A stretch of DNA of 33,829 nt from Deltaproteobacteria bacterium. Lineage in GTDB: Bacteria; Desulfobacterota; Desulfomonilia; Desulfomonilales; Desulfomonilaceae. The notes under the pieces are model-generated. The model had not been told where the DNA came from. It ran no database searches and saw nothing but the letters and a program-made list of their open reading frames with translations. Below are positions 7,633 through 16,132 of the stretch, piece after piece. Made by a program: the position numbers and the translations under genes. The stretch spans positions 1-33,829 of the forward strand of contig JAMCYH010000301.1 of NCBI GenBank assembly GCA_023474025.1, written 5' to 3'. Position 1 is the first letter of the stretch, and each line of letters begins with the position of its first letter.

Positions 7633-9087
7633 ATGACACTGAAGACTGGTGATCAGTATCTTAAATCACAGATCGGAAGAGCGTCTGAAGCTCATGTATT
7701 GGGGAAAAAGACCAACAAGCTAGAGCACCATGGACTTGTCGAGCCTTCACGAAAGGCCGTGGCGTTCACTTACGACGCGGCTCACAATCCTGAAAGCAAA
7801 GAGACCCTTCGGGCTGTTTCCCACCTATGCAAAGACGAGGTAAACAGATTTACCCATCTTCATCAGAGCGCTGAAGACCTTGTCAAAAAGATAAAGATGC
7901 AACGTTATTGCGGAGCTATGACGGGTTGTTGCTTTCAGCGCTGTGTGGGACTGGATGCGGCCAACGCGATCTACAGCACGACTTTCGACTGCGACCGTAA
8001 GCACGGTACCCAATTTCATGATCGGTTTCGAAACTATTGGACTTGGATACAGAAAGAAGACCTTGTTGTAGACGGAGCAATGACCGACCCGAAGGGTGAT
8101 CGCGGTCGGCGGCCAAAGGACCAGTTGGATCCGGACCTTTTCTTAAGAGTGAAAGAGCGGAAATCTGGCGGCGTTGTAATTAGCGGCGCAAAACTCCATC
8201 AGACTGGGATGCTAAATTCCCATGAAATCCTTATCATGCCCACCATGAGCATGCGGCATGGAGAGGAGCCGTGGGCAATCTGTTGCGCTATTCCAATAGA
8301 TACCCCAGGCGTGCGCTATATCTATGGCAGGCAGGCTAGCGATACCCGAAAGCTAGAATGTGACACGTTTGATGTCGGCAATCCCATATTCGGTGGACAG
8401 GAAGTAATGACCGTTTTCGAGGATGTTTTCGTTCCCGAAGAGCGCATATTCCTCGATGGTCAGGTGGATTTTACAGGAACTCTGGTAGAACGCTTCGCAT
8501 CTTACCATCGCCAGAGTTACGGTGGTTGCAAAGTTGGAGTTGGAGACGTCCTAATCGGCGCTACCGAATTGATCGCTCGTATGAATGGAGTGGAAAAGGT
8601 CTCTCACGTCAGAGAAAAGATTGTGGAGATGATCCACCTCAATGAGACACTCTATTGTTGTGGTCTTGCATGTTCAAGCCAGGGATACCCTACCCCAGGC
8701 GGCAATTATCAGGTTGATCTACTCCTGGCAAATGTCTGCAAGCTTAACGTCACTCGATTCCCATATGAGTTAGCCCGTCTTGCTACGGACGTTGCCGGTG
8801 GCCTACTGGGTACAATGCCTTCATCCGCGGATTTGGACGACCCCGAGGTCGGGCCTTACATCAGAAAATATCTTGCGGCTAATCCCAACTACGATGTGCT
8901 GGACCGCATGAAAGTTTTAAGACTGATAGAAAACCTTACCATTGGAGCAGGCGCTGTAGGCTATCTGGTTGAGTCAATGCATGGAGCCGGGCCGCCTGCG
9001 GCCCAAAGGATCATGATCGGCAGGCAGGCCCAACTCGATGAAAAGGTTGATCGGGTGATGAGTCTTTTGTCCATATCTGAATTATAA
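7633..9087 (+). CDS. 4-hydroxybutyryl-CoA dehydratase / vinylacetyl-CoA isomerase family
   Basis: A 484-residue member of the HpaB/AbfD flavin family. The four [4Fe-4S] ligands that separate the dehydratase from the HpaB monooxygenases are present: Cys100 and Cys104 in CCFQRCVGLDAANA, His292 and Cys299 in YHRQSYGGCKVG. The spacing (4 and 7 residues) equals that of the Clostridium enzyme (C99, C103, H292, C299). Also visible are HGTQFHDRF and an FGGQEVMTVFEDVFVPEERI stretch. The enzyme uses FAD and the cluster to convert 4-hydroxybutyryl-CoA to crotonyl-CoA by a ketyl-radical route and is oxygen sensitive. The start at 7633 (MTLKTGDQYL) is preferred over an upstream ATG at 7546 because family members begin here. 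Neighbouring thiolase and dehydrogenase would take crotonyl-CoA onward after hydration. A related hydroxyacyl-CoA substrate is possible. Confidence 0.88.
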   Translation: MTLKTGDQYLKSQIGRASEAHVLGKKTNKLEHHGLVEPSRKAVAFTYDAAHNPESKETLRAVSHLCKDEVNRFTHLHQSAEDLVKKIKMQRYCGAMTGCCFQRCVGLDAANAIYSTTFDCDRKHGTQFHDRFRNYWTWIQKEDLVVDGAMTDPKGDRGRRPKDQLDPDLFLRVKERKSGGVVISGAKLHQTGMLNSHEILIMPTMSMRHGEEPWAICCAIPIDTPGVRYIYGRQASDTRKLECDTFDVGNPIFGGQEVMTVFEDVFVPEERIFLDGQVDFTGTLVERFASYHRQSYGGCKVGVGDVLIGATELIARMNGVEKVSHVREKIVEMIHLNETLYCCGLACSSQGYPTPGGNYQVDLLLANVCKLNVTRFPYELARLATDVAGGLLGTMPSSADLDDPEVGPYIRKYLAANPNYDVLDRMKVLRLIENLTIGAGAVGYLVESMHGAGPPAAQRIMIGRQAQLDEKVDRVMSLLSISEL

Positions 9088-9130
9088 TTTGATTTGTTCT
9101 TGTTCATTTGAGCTGTAAGGGGAAATGCAG

Positions 9131-9170
9131 CCGGCCCAGCCTAAATTTGTTGCGTCCCATTGCTGGCCGG
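9131..9170 (+). other. Inverted repeat in the dehydratase-dehydrogenase gap
   Basis: CCGGCCCAGC (9131-9140) can pair with GCTGGCCGG (9162-9170), with one bulged C and a loop of about 21 bases. No T-tract follows, so it is not a standard terminator. It may stabilise or process the transcript between the two genes. The rest of the 294-base gap (9088-9381) shows no gene. Confidence 0.3.
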
Positions 9171-9381
9171 GGTCGTAAGCGTTGTTTCAATTTTTGATGA
9201 GATGGCAGTCTTTTCGTTTGAATCAATGTGTGGAGATCAATGAGGCATTTCGTAATCACATCGCCTATCGGCGCAACAAGGCACTGAGGGTGTTTTTGCC
9301 ACACTGTCCTGGTCCTGGCGCTGACAAGAGACATGTTCATTGTCCGAAGGCTAACATTTTCTACCATAAGGAGACTCTATA

Positions 9382-10242
9382 ATGGCTGAAGATTTAAAAG
9401 TGGGAATTCTGGGAGCAGGAATGATGGGAGCTGAGATAGCTCTTTGTTTTGCAGCACGGGGCTATCCTGTGATCATGAATGATATAAGCTTGGAGCTAGC
9501 CCAACGAGGAAAGGAGCGGCTCCAAGTGGTCTTTGACAAGGCGGTAAGGAAGGGGATATTTCAGCAGGAGGAGAAGGAATCGACGCTTGCACAAATTACA
9601 CCTACCGACCATTACGCAATGCTTGGCGATGTGGACCTTGTGATAGAGGCGGTAGTGGAAGATTTTGACACAAAAAAGAAAACCTTCCATGAATTGGACA
9701 ACGTTTGCAATCCAGGTTGTGTGTTTGCCACAAACACTTCCAGTATTCCCATCACTCGGTTGGCTACATGTGTTGCTTCAGAACGAAAGGCAAAGTTCAT
9801 AGGCGCTCACTTCTTTTCCCCTGCTTCTGTCATGCAGCTTGTTGAAGTTATCCCTGGGTTGGAAACCGGTGAAGAGACCGTAACGTTCATGATGGACTGC
9901 TGTCAAAGAATCGGGAAAACCCCTATTCGCGTCAAAGATGTCACTGGCTTCGTGGTTAATCGCATACTCAACGCGATGTGGGTAGAAGCCGCAAGACTAT
10001 TGGACGAAGGGGTGGCCAGCGCAAAAGACATCGACACCGGTTGCCGACTCGGTCTTGGCCACCCCATCGGGCCCTTTGCCTTAATGGATTTGACTAGTAA
10101 CGATCTGAATCTGAAGGTTCAGGAGATACTATTCGAGTCATATGGAGAACGCTTTAGACCCATGCCCATTCTCAAACAAAAGGTATTTGCCAACCATCTT
10201 GGCCGTAAAACGGGTCGCGGATGGTTTGATTACAAGGGATAA
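9382..10242 (+). CDS. 3-hydroxyacyl-CoA (3-hydroxybutyryl-CoA) dehydrogenase
   Basis: A 286-residue soluble NAD-dependent dehydrogenase. The Rossmann dinucleotide motif GILGAGMMGAEIA is at residues 8-20 with Asp34 of MND following. The catalytic His143 is in FIGAHFFSPA and Glu155 in QLVEVIPG; NTSS (118-121) and the C-terminal domain DVTGFVVNRILNAMW and GHPIGPFALMDL complete the family pattern. Length fits short-chain Hbd/PaaH proteins. It oxidises 3-hydroxyacyl-CoA to 3-ketoacyl-CoA, feeding the thiolase encoded upstream. The ATG at 9382 has AAGGAG upstream. Confidence 0.94.
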   Translation: MAEDLKVGILGAGMMGAEIALCFAARGYPVIMNDISLELAQRGKERLQVVFDKAVRKGIFQQEEKESTLAQITPTDHYAMLGDVDLVIEAVVEDFDTKKKTFHELDNVCNPGCVFATNTSSIPITRLATCVASERKAKFIGAHFFSPASVMQLVEVIPGLETGEETVTFMMDCCQRIGKTPIRVKDVTGFVVNRILNAMWVEAARLLDEGVASAKDIDTGCRLGLGHPIGPFALMDLTSNDLNLKVQEILFESYGERFRPMPILKQKVFANHLGRKTGRGWFDYKG

Positions 10243-10404
10243 GCGCCGTCCAGGTTTGATCCAGGCTATAACGTGATCTAACCCAAACAGGAGCAGTATG
10301 TTGTGTCTCAGAGAGATAGTGCTGGCAACAGCCCAGACCGAAGGACCCCAAAGCGGGTCTGTGGTCTCAAATGATGGCTACTGATGAGAGAGGAAGGCAA
10401 CCCC

Positions 10405-11184
10405 ATGAAGAACCAAGAAGTTCTAAAAATCGATGATATCTGGCTAAGCTTCGGTGGGGTACATGTATTACGTGGAGTAAGTCTTGCTGTTAGGCCGCAT
10501 GAGATCTTGGCCATTATTGGGCCGAACGGCGCAGGCAAGACCTGCATCCTCAATTGCGTTAATGCGTTTTATCGGCCGCAGAAAGGGCGCATTTTTTTCG
10601 ATAGTGTTGAAATTACCCACATGGCGCCTGACAAAATCTGTGCAATGGGTGCAGCGAGGGTTTTCCAGAACATCGAACTTTATGCCGGCTTGACCACCTT
10701 GGAAAACCTCATGGCTGCCAGGCATTCCAAGATGAAGCAGTCTATTTTGTCACAAGCTATTTGGTACGGGCCAGCCAGAAACGAAGAAGTCCGCCAGAGA
10801 GAGAGCGTGGAACTCATAATCGATTTTTAGAACTTCTAAGGCATAAGGAATCAGGTTGTTGGGATGCTTCCATACGGATTGAGGAAGCGGGTAGAACTCG
10901 GCAGAGCTTTAGCCCTGGAACCTAAGATATTGTTGCTTGACGAGCCGATGGCCGGGATGAACCTGGAAGAAAAGGAAGATATGACGAGGTTTGTTTTGGA
11001 CGCTGCCGAGAGTGGAGGGTTTCCGGTGGTGCTCGTCGAGCATGACATGGGAGTGGTGATGGATATTGCCGACCGGCTTGTCGTAATAGATAACGGTATG
11101 GTGTTGACGGAAGGTACGCCCAGCGAGATTTCCTCTAACTCAAAGGTGGTCGAGGCCTACATGGGGAGTGACGAATTATGGTAG
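10405..11184 (+). pseudogene. livG: LivG-type ABC ATPase gene with interrupted reading frame
   Basis: The N-terminal half (MKNQEVLKIDDIWLSFGG..., Walker A GPNGAGKT at residues 39-46) ends at TAG 10828-10830. The C-terminal half, with LPYGLRKRVELGRAL in place of the ABC signature and Walker B ILLLDEPMAGMN, runs to 11184. Both are in the same frame, separated by TAG and TAA (10837). In the +1 frame between them, the sequence reads DF-LELLRHKE, which is what LivG proteins have before xxVGxLPYG. Two compensating single-base indels (near the T5 run at about 10823-10827 and near 10845-10850) therefore explain the break. If these are sequencing errors the gene is a normal livG of about 260 residues; if real, the importer lacks one ATPase. 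It overlaps the next gene by 7 bases. Confidence 0.8.
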
Positions 11185-13163
11185 ACCGGACCCATAAAGA
11201 AAAAGAAGGAATGTCTATAGACCAGTTAAAAACGGGGATTGGCGACGTCCCTGGTCATCATGGCGAAAATTGGCGTCTCAAGACGTCTCCCCAGTTACTG
11301 GTAGAAAACGCGGTGATGTGGCGGGATAAACCAGCCTTACGGAAAAAACGCTACGGTATCTGGAATACCTACTCATGGCAGGATTACTTAGATAACGTCA
11401 AATATTTTTCGCTTGGCTTGATCAGCTTGGGTTTCAAGAGAAACGAAAAAATAGTCATCGTCGGGGACAATGACCCTGAGTGGTGGTACTGCCAGATGGG
11501 CGCCCAGAGTGTGGGAGGAGTCGGGGTTGGGGTTTTCATCGACTGTACACCGCCTGAGGTGAAGTACTTTGTTCAGCATTCTGCAGCAACGTTCGCAGTG
11601 GCCAAAGATCAGGAACAGTGTGATAAATTATTGGACATCAAACATGAGATACTCGATGTGAAGAAGGTGATCTACTGGGAGCCGAAGGGGATGAGGAAGT
11701 ACACAGATCCTTGGCTCATAGATTTCCGAGAGGTTCTCCAACTTGGCCGCCAATATGAAAAATCGCATCCCAATGCTTTCGAGGATATGGTCAAAACAGG
11801 GAACGTGGACGACATAAGCTGCTTGGCTTATACTTCAGGCACAACCGGATTGCCGAAAGCCGCCCAACTATCTTACCGAACTCTGATTGCCTGGAATTAC
11901 GCTCTCTGGAAATACTACCCGATATACCTTGGCCAGGACTACTTCTCCTTTCTCTGCCCCGCATGGGCGGTCGACCAGATCTTAGGATTTGTTGGATGCT
12001 TAGAACAGGGACTCGTTGTCAATTTCCCCGAAAGCCCCTCTACGGTCGTCGAGGATGCTAGAGAGATTTCGTCTGTCATAGAGCTGGCAGGGGCGAGGAT
12101 GTGGGAGGAAAGATACCGCAATCTATTCACCCGAATCAACGACGCTGACTGGTTAAAGAGAACTGCCTACCGAGTGGCCATGTCTATTGGTCGAATTTAC
12201 GTGGAGCGAAGGCAGACCAACCAGCTGAATCTCTTGTGTGAAGCGCTCTATAAATTGGCTGATCAGTTGGCTTTCCGGTCACTGCGGGACAGAATGGGGT
12301 ACGTGCGGTCCACTGTCTGCTTGGTTGCTGGGGCCATGATGAGCCCTGAGTTGTTCACTTTCTTCCAGATTGTCGGCATACCTCTTTACACATACTACGG
12401 GATCACCGAAGCTGGATTTATAACCATGCAGCAGCCTGGTGACATAAAGAGAGGTTCTTGCGGCAAGGTCCTCCCCGGCAGGGAGGTCAAGATTACAGGA
12501 AAGGAAAATGAGGTGTTGGTCAAAGCGGATAACGCCATGATGTTTTCCGGATATTTCAGAAACGAAGACGCTACTAAATCGGCTTTGCAGGACGGGTGGT
12601 ACCACACAGGGGATGCCGGGTACATAGACCATGACGGTCACTTCTTTTTCATGGACAGGATATCCGAAATGATGGCCTTGGCCGACGGGAACAAGTTCTC
12701 ACCTACCTACATCGAAAGTGAACTGCGATGCAGCCAATATATTGCCGACGCTATGGTTGTCGGTCAAGGGAAGGATTTTGTGGCTGCCCTAATCCAAATC
12801 GATTTAAAAAATGTGGGGCAGTGGGCTGAATCAAAACACATCGCCTACAACACTTATGTAGATTTATCTCAGAAGGCGCCGGTCTATGAACTAATTTCCC
12901 TGGAATTGAAAGTGATTAACGCGAGAATTCCTGAGCGCAGCAGGATAAAGGCCTTTGTTAATCTGCATAAGGAATTCGACGCCGACGAGGCTGAAATGAC
13001 CCGGACAAGAAAATTGCGTCGGGCACCTCTATTTGAGAAGTACGGCGAGATTATCGATGGGATATATTCGGAGGCTGACATGATTACAGTTGATACAGAG
13101 GTGAAATATAGGGACGGTCGAAAAGGATCTGTACGAGCCCAAGTCAAGGCCATGAGAATCTGA
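11178..13163 (+). CDS. AMP-forming long-chain-type acyl-CoA synthetase
   Basis: A 661-residue adenylate-forming ligase. The P-loop YTSGTTGLPKAAQLS is at about residue 217, YYGITEAG (A5 motif) near 410, and GWYHTGDAGYIDHDGHFFFMDR carries the adenylate-binding Asp. Length and the helical insert before GYVRSTVCLVAGAMM fit the FadD15/bubblegum-type long-chain synthetases rather than short-chain ones. It makes acyl-CoA from a free acid with ATP and CoA. The gene sits between livG and livF; this interleaving suggests that the imported acid is activated as it enters. Its ATG overlaps the livG stop (ATGGTAG), implying translational coupling. The true substrate is not readable from sequence. Confidence 0.9.
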   Translation: MVDRTHKEKEGMSIDQLKTGIGDVPGHHGENWRLKTSPQLLVENAVMWRDKPALRKKRYGIWNTYSWQDYLDNVKYFSLGLISLGFKRNEKIVIVGDNDPEWWYCQMGAQSVGGVGVGVFIDCTPPEVKYFVQHSAATFAVAKDQEQCDKLLDIKHEILDVKKVIYWEPKGMRKYTDPWLIDFREVLQLGRQYEKSHPNAFEDMVKTGNVDDISCLAYTSGTTGLPKAAQLSYRTLIAWNYALWKYYPIYLGQDYFSFLCPAWAVDQILGFVGCLEQGLVVNFPESPSTVVEDAREISSVIELAGARMWEERYRNLFTRINDADWLKRTAYRVAMSIGRIYVERRQTNQLNLLCEALYKLADQLAFRSLRDRMGYVRSTVCLVAGAMMSPELFTFFQIVGIPLYTYYGITEAGFITMQQPGDIKRGSCGKVLPGREVKITGKENEVLVKADNAMMFSGYFRNEDATKSALQDGWYHTGDAGYIDHDGHFFFMDRISEMMALADGNKFSPTYIESELRCSQYIADAMVVGQGKDFVAALIQIDLKNVGQWAESKHIAYNTYVDLSQKAPVYELISLELKVINARIPERSRIKAFVNLHKEFDADEAEMTRTRKLRRAPLFEKYGEIIDGIYSEADMITVDTEVKYRDGRKGSVRAQVKAMRI

Positions 13164-13188
13164 TACGGGGCTCAAAGGGGTGTGACTG

Positions 13189-13986
13189 ATGCTATTGGTT
13201 ATCCAAAACCTGGAAGTGGTTTACAACGACGTCATCTGGGTACTGAAAGGAGTATCCATGGAGATCCCGGAAAAGGGTATGGTCTGTCTTTTAGGAGCTA
13301 ACGGCGCTGGGAAGAGTACGACGTTGAAGGCTATTTCCGGGGTTCTCAAGCTAGAATGGGGTGAGATCACTGGTGGATTCATTGAATTTGACGGCAAGAG
13401 AATCAATTCATTGAAACCCCAAGAAATTGCAGAGATGGGTATCATTCAGTGTTTTGAAGGTCGGCGGCTGTTCAAACACCTGACCACGGAGGAAAACCTC
13501 AGGATGGGGGGATACCTTTTAACTTCCAACGCAGAGGTGAGACTCCGACTTGAGATGGTTTACCACTATTTCCCTAGGCTTGTGGAACTCAGGGACCGCA
13601 TCAGCGGATACCTCTCCGGGGGGGAACAGCAGATGATGATTATCGGGAGGGCTCTGATGGCCAGACCGAAAATCATGCTTCTGGATGAACCATCTCTTGG
13701 GCTGGCCCCTCTTATGGTCAAAGAGATACTCAAGGTCATCCAAAAAATAAATCAGGAAGAACAGGTAGCGATACTCTTGGTTGAGCAAAACACCAAGGCA
13801 GCGCTCGCTATTACTAACTACGGATTCGTGATGGAGAACGGGCGCACGGTTCTGGACGGGGAATCTGAGAAGCTGAAGGTCAACGAAGATATCAAGGAAT
13901 TCTATCTAGGGTTGACTCAGATCGGTTCAAGAAAGAGCTTCAAAGACACAAAGTTTTACAAACGGCGCAAGAGATGGCTGGCCTGA
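13189..13986 (+). CDS. livF: LivF-type ABC transporter ATPase
   Basis: A 265-residue ATPase of the branched-chain (HAAT) importer family. Walker A GANGAGKST is at residues 36-44, the signature YLSGGEQQMMIIGRALMARP follows, and Walker B is IMLLDEPSLGLAP; the His loop of other ABC proteins is replaced by VEQN as in LivF. A basic C-terminal tail (KSFKDTKFYKRRKRW) extends about 20 residues beyond typical LivF. It should pair with LivG on the LivHM membrane dimer encoded just downstream. Because livG is interrupted, this could be the only working ATPase of the system. Confidence 0.92.
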   Translation: MLLVIQNLEVVYNDVIWVLKGVSMEIPEKGMVCLLGANGAGKSTTLKAISGVLKLEWGEITGGFIEFDGKRINSLKPQEIAEMGIIQCFEGRRLFKHLTTEENLRMGGYLLTSNAEVRLRLEMVYHYFPRLVELRDRISGYLSGGEQQMMIIGRALMARPKIMLLDEPSLGLAPLMVKEILKVIQKINQEEQVAILLVEQNTKAALAITNYGFVMENGRTVLDGESEKLKVNEDIKEFYLGLTQIGSRKSFKDTKFYKRRKRWLA

Positions 13987-14020
13987 CCAGAAGGGACCAG
14001 CGGGAAAGGTAAGTGTCTCT

Positions 14021-14908
14021 ATGAATGTACTCATGCAGGCGCTTCTAGATGGAATCTGCATAGGGGCGATTTACGGTTTGGGAGCCATGGGACTTGTAGT
14101 CATACAGAAGTCTTCAGGTGTATTTAATCTTGCCCAAGGCATGTTAATGATGGTAGGCGGGTTCATTGCGGGTTCGTTGTCAGTCAATATGAGCCTGCCC
14201 ATGTGGGCCGCCGCCGTGTTGTGCATGTTGGCGATGGCTTTGATAGGTCTGATCATTAACTTTTTAGTGATGCGCCCCTTGGCCGGGGAGTCTCCCTTTA
14301 CCCAGATTATGGCCACGGTGGGTTTGATGAGCATTTTGTACGGTATCGTCATGGCCATCTGGGGAACACTACCGTACATCTACCCGACAGAAATTATCCC
14401 AATAGAGAACATCGAGATAGGGGTGGTTCTTCTGTCACCATCTTATTTAAACGGGCTCATCATTGCAGTGGTGGCTTGCATTGTCCTGAGTTTGTATTAT
14501 CGAAAGTCTAGGGAAGGCACAGCGATGCGGGCTACATCGGAAGATGAGGAACTGGCTGCTTCGGTGGGTATCCGTGTGACCAAAGTTCTCCAGCTGACCT
14601 GGATAATCGGCTCAATTTGCGCGGGCCTGGCCGGGATTCTTTTCGGCATGTTGGGATCAGTCAATTACATGATGGGCGAAATTGGTTTAATGGCTATTAT
14701 CCCAGTATTCGTTTTCGGCGGTCTTGAGTCCTTCGTCGGGGCTCTATTAGCCGGATTCATCGTTGGTGTCGTCAACATGCTCGCTGGCACGTATCTCGAG
14801 GTGACCTTTCCGGGTATCACTAACGTTGTTCCACTAGTCCTTATGTTGACAATCTTGATTTTCAAACCATACGGTCTGTTTGGTGAAGAGAGAATAGAAA
14901 GGGTTTAA
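14021..14908 (+). CDS. livH: LivH-type ABC transporter permease
   Basis: A 295-residue membrane protein with about eight hydrophobic segments. It starts MNVLMQALLDGICIGAIYGL and has the LivH hallmarks VFNLAQGMLMMVGGF near residue 35 and, at the cytoplasmic coupling loop, GTAMRATSEDEELAASVGI. FVFGGLESFVGALLAGFIVG near the C-terminus is also typical. It forms half of the transmembrane pore with LivM. The gene follows livF by 34 bases and precedes livM by 4 bases. Confidence 0.93.
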   Translation: MNVLMQALLDGICIGAIYGLGAMGLVVIQKSSGVFNLAQGMLMMVGGFIAGSLSVNMSLPMWAAAVLCMLAMALIGLIINFLVMRPLAGESPFTQIMATVGLMSILYGIVMAIWGTLPYIYPTEIIPIENIEIGVVLLSPSYLNGLIIAVVACIVLSLYYRKSREGTAMRATSEDEELAASVGIRVTKVLQLTWIIGSICAGLAGILFGMLGSVNYMMGEIGLMAIIPVFVFGGLESFVGALLAGFIVGVVNMLAGTYLEVTFPGITNVVPLVLMLTILIFKPYGLFGEERIERV

Positions 14909-14912
14909 TGCT

Positions 14913-15944
14913 GTGGATCCTGCAGGAATTTACCGAACTACCTATTTGGACGATATGTCCATTGTACGGACCAAGACACAATGGACGATCTTGATATCTG
15001 CCTTGATCTTGACCGTTTTGGCCCCCTTTTATCTGTCGAAGAACTTGATCGACGTGATGTCCTTATCATGCTGTATTCTCATATCCACTTTGGGTATACA
15101 GATCCTGACGGGTTACGCGGGCCAGATCTCCGTTGGACAGGCAGCCTTCTATGGAGTCGGAGCATATGCTTCGGCTATTTTGGTCAACGATTTAGGTGTT
15201 CCATTTATCTTCAGCGTCTTTTTGAGCGGTTTAATTGCCGCGGCTGTCGGTTCGGCGTTCGGGATACCGAGCCTCAGGCTCAAGGGCTTCTATCTAGTCA
15301 TGGCCACTCTGGCTGGACAAATCATAATCATCTACTTGGTCAGTCATATGCATTTTACAGGTGGTATGGTTGGTCATAAAGCCAATTATCCCTCTATCGG
15401 ACCGTTAACATTTGACACAGGTCCCAGGCTGTTCTGGCTGAATTTCAGTTTTCTTCTTCTCATGACCTTGATGGCCAAAAATATAGTCCGGGGGAGATGG
15501 GGTCGGGCTTTCATAGCGGTGCGTGACAATGATCTGGCCGCCAACGTGATGGGTATCAATGTTTATCGGACTAAAATTTTCGCCTTTGCCGTGGGGTGCT
15601 TCTTTGCCGGCATCGGTGGATCTCTGGCAGCCCACTATACTGGTATGATTCATCCTACACAGTTCACGCTGATGGATAGTATATGGTATCTCGGCTACAT
15701 CATCATTGGGGGTCTGAGCAGCATTACAGGTTGTTACTTTGGGGTGATTTTTTTCGTAACCATTAAAGAGATTTTAACTCATCTCCCAGTGAGCGCGGAA
15801 ATGGCCCAGTATATTCTACCAATAACCGATGTAGCTTTTGGCGTTGTGATCATTCTGATACTGATTTTTGACCCCAAGGGCCTTAACCACAGATGGGAGT
15901 TGTTCAAGGGCTACTATCGCATCTGGCCGCTAGGATACAAGTAG
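14913..15944 (+). CDS. livM: LivM-type ABC transporter permease
   Basis: A 343-residue permease with about nine to ten hydrophobic segments. GYAGQISVGQAAFYGVGAYA (residues about 67-86), the following LRLKGFYLVMATLAGQ, and the coupling loop RGRWGRAFIAVRDNDLAANV identify LivM. The chosen start is GTG at 14913, four bases after the livH stop, with AAAGGG about a dozen bases upstream; an internal ATG (MSIVRTKTQW) is a possible alternative. It pairs with LivH to form the inner-membrane channel. Confidence 0.92.
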   Translation: MDPAGIYRTTYLDDMSIVRTKTQWTILISALILTVLAPFYLSKNLIDVMSLSCCILISTLGIQILTGYAGQISVGQAAFYGVGAYASAILVNDLGVPFIFSVFLSGLIAAAVGSAFGIPSLRLKGFYLVMATLAGQIIIIYLVSHMHFTGGMVGHKANYPSIGPLTFDTGPRLFWLNFSFLLLMTLMAKNIVRGRWGRAFIAVRDNDLAANVMGINVYRTKIFAFAVGCFFAGIGGSLAAHYTGMIHPTQFTLMDSIWYLGYIIIGGLSSITGCYFGVIFFVTIKEILTHLPVSAEMAQYILPITDVAFGVVIILILIFDPKGLNHRWELFKGYYRIWPLGYK

Positions 15945-15994
15945 GGATTTACAGTCACTGAAGTTAGGAAAAACGACGTAAGGGAGGTGAAGAG

Positions 15995-16114
15995 TTGAAC
16001 GTGCTTTCATTTTTTTTGAGACAGTCTGGACAGTGTCTCACCATTGGAAAGGCGGGTTCTCACAAACACCAAATTCACTCACTTCGATTGAAGGTCGGGC
16101 ACATTAAACATTGA
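15995..16114 (+). CDS. Possible small ORF between livM and the binding-protein gene
   Basis: A very strong ribosome binding site, AGGGAGGTGA (15981-15990), is followed after a normal spacing by TTG at 15995 and a 39-codon open frame (MNVLSFFLRQSG..., basic C-terminus) ending TGA 16112-16114. No family is recognised. The good ribosome binding site is the only reason to list it; it may instead be a decayed start or a leader peptide. Its early codons overlap the hairpin at 16018-16039. Confidence 0.28.
   Translation: MNVLSFFLRQSGQCLTIGKAGSHKHQIHSLRLKVGHIKH
16018..16039. promoter_or_regulatory. Hairpin in the livM-livK intergenic region
   Basis: GAGACA (16018-16023) and TGTCTC (16034-16039) form a perfect 6-bp outer stem, with an inner GTC/GAC pair. 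Eight T precede it on the plus strand. Stem-loops between permease and binding-protein genes often protect the abundant binding-protein mRNA; that role here is inference. It is not followed by T, so a terminator on the plus strand is unlikely. Confidence 0.35.
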
Positions 16115-16132
16115 TGAAGGGAGTTAAATGTC

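Noticed and set aside
9131-9170. GC-rich inverted repeat as a terminator inside the plus-strand cluster
   Set aside because: No T-tract follows and the next gene appears to belong to the same pathway.
10828-10839. TAG and TAA in livG as recoding or programmed frameshifting
   Set aside because: Restoring the protein needs two opposite shifts within about 25 bases and TAA has no known recoding; indels or sequencing errors explain it better.
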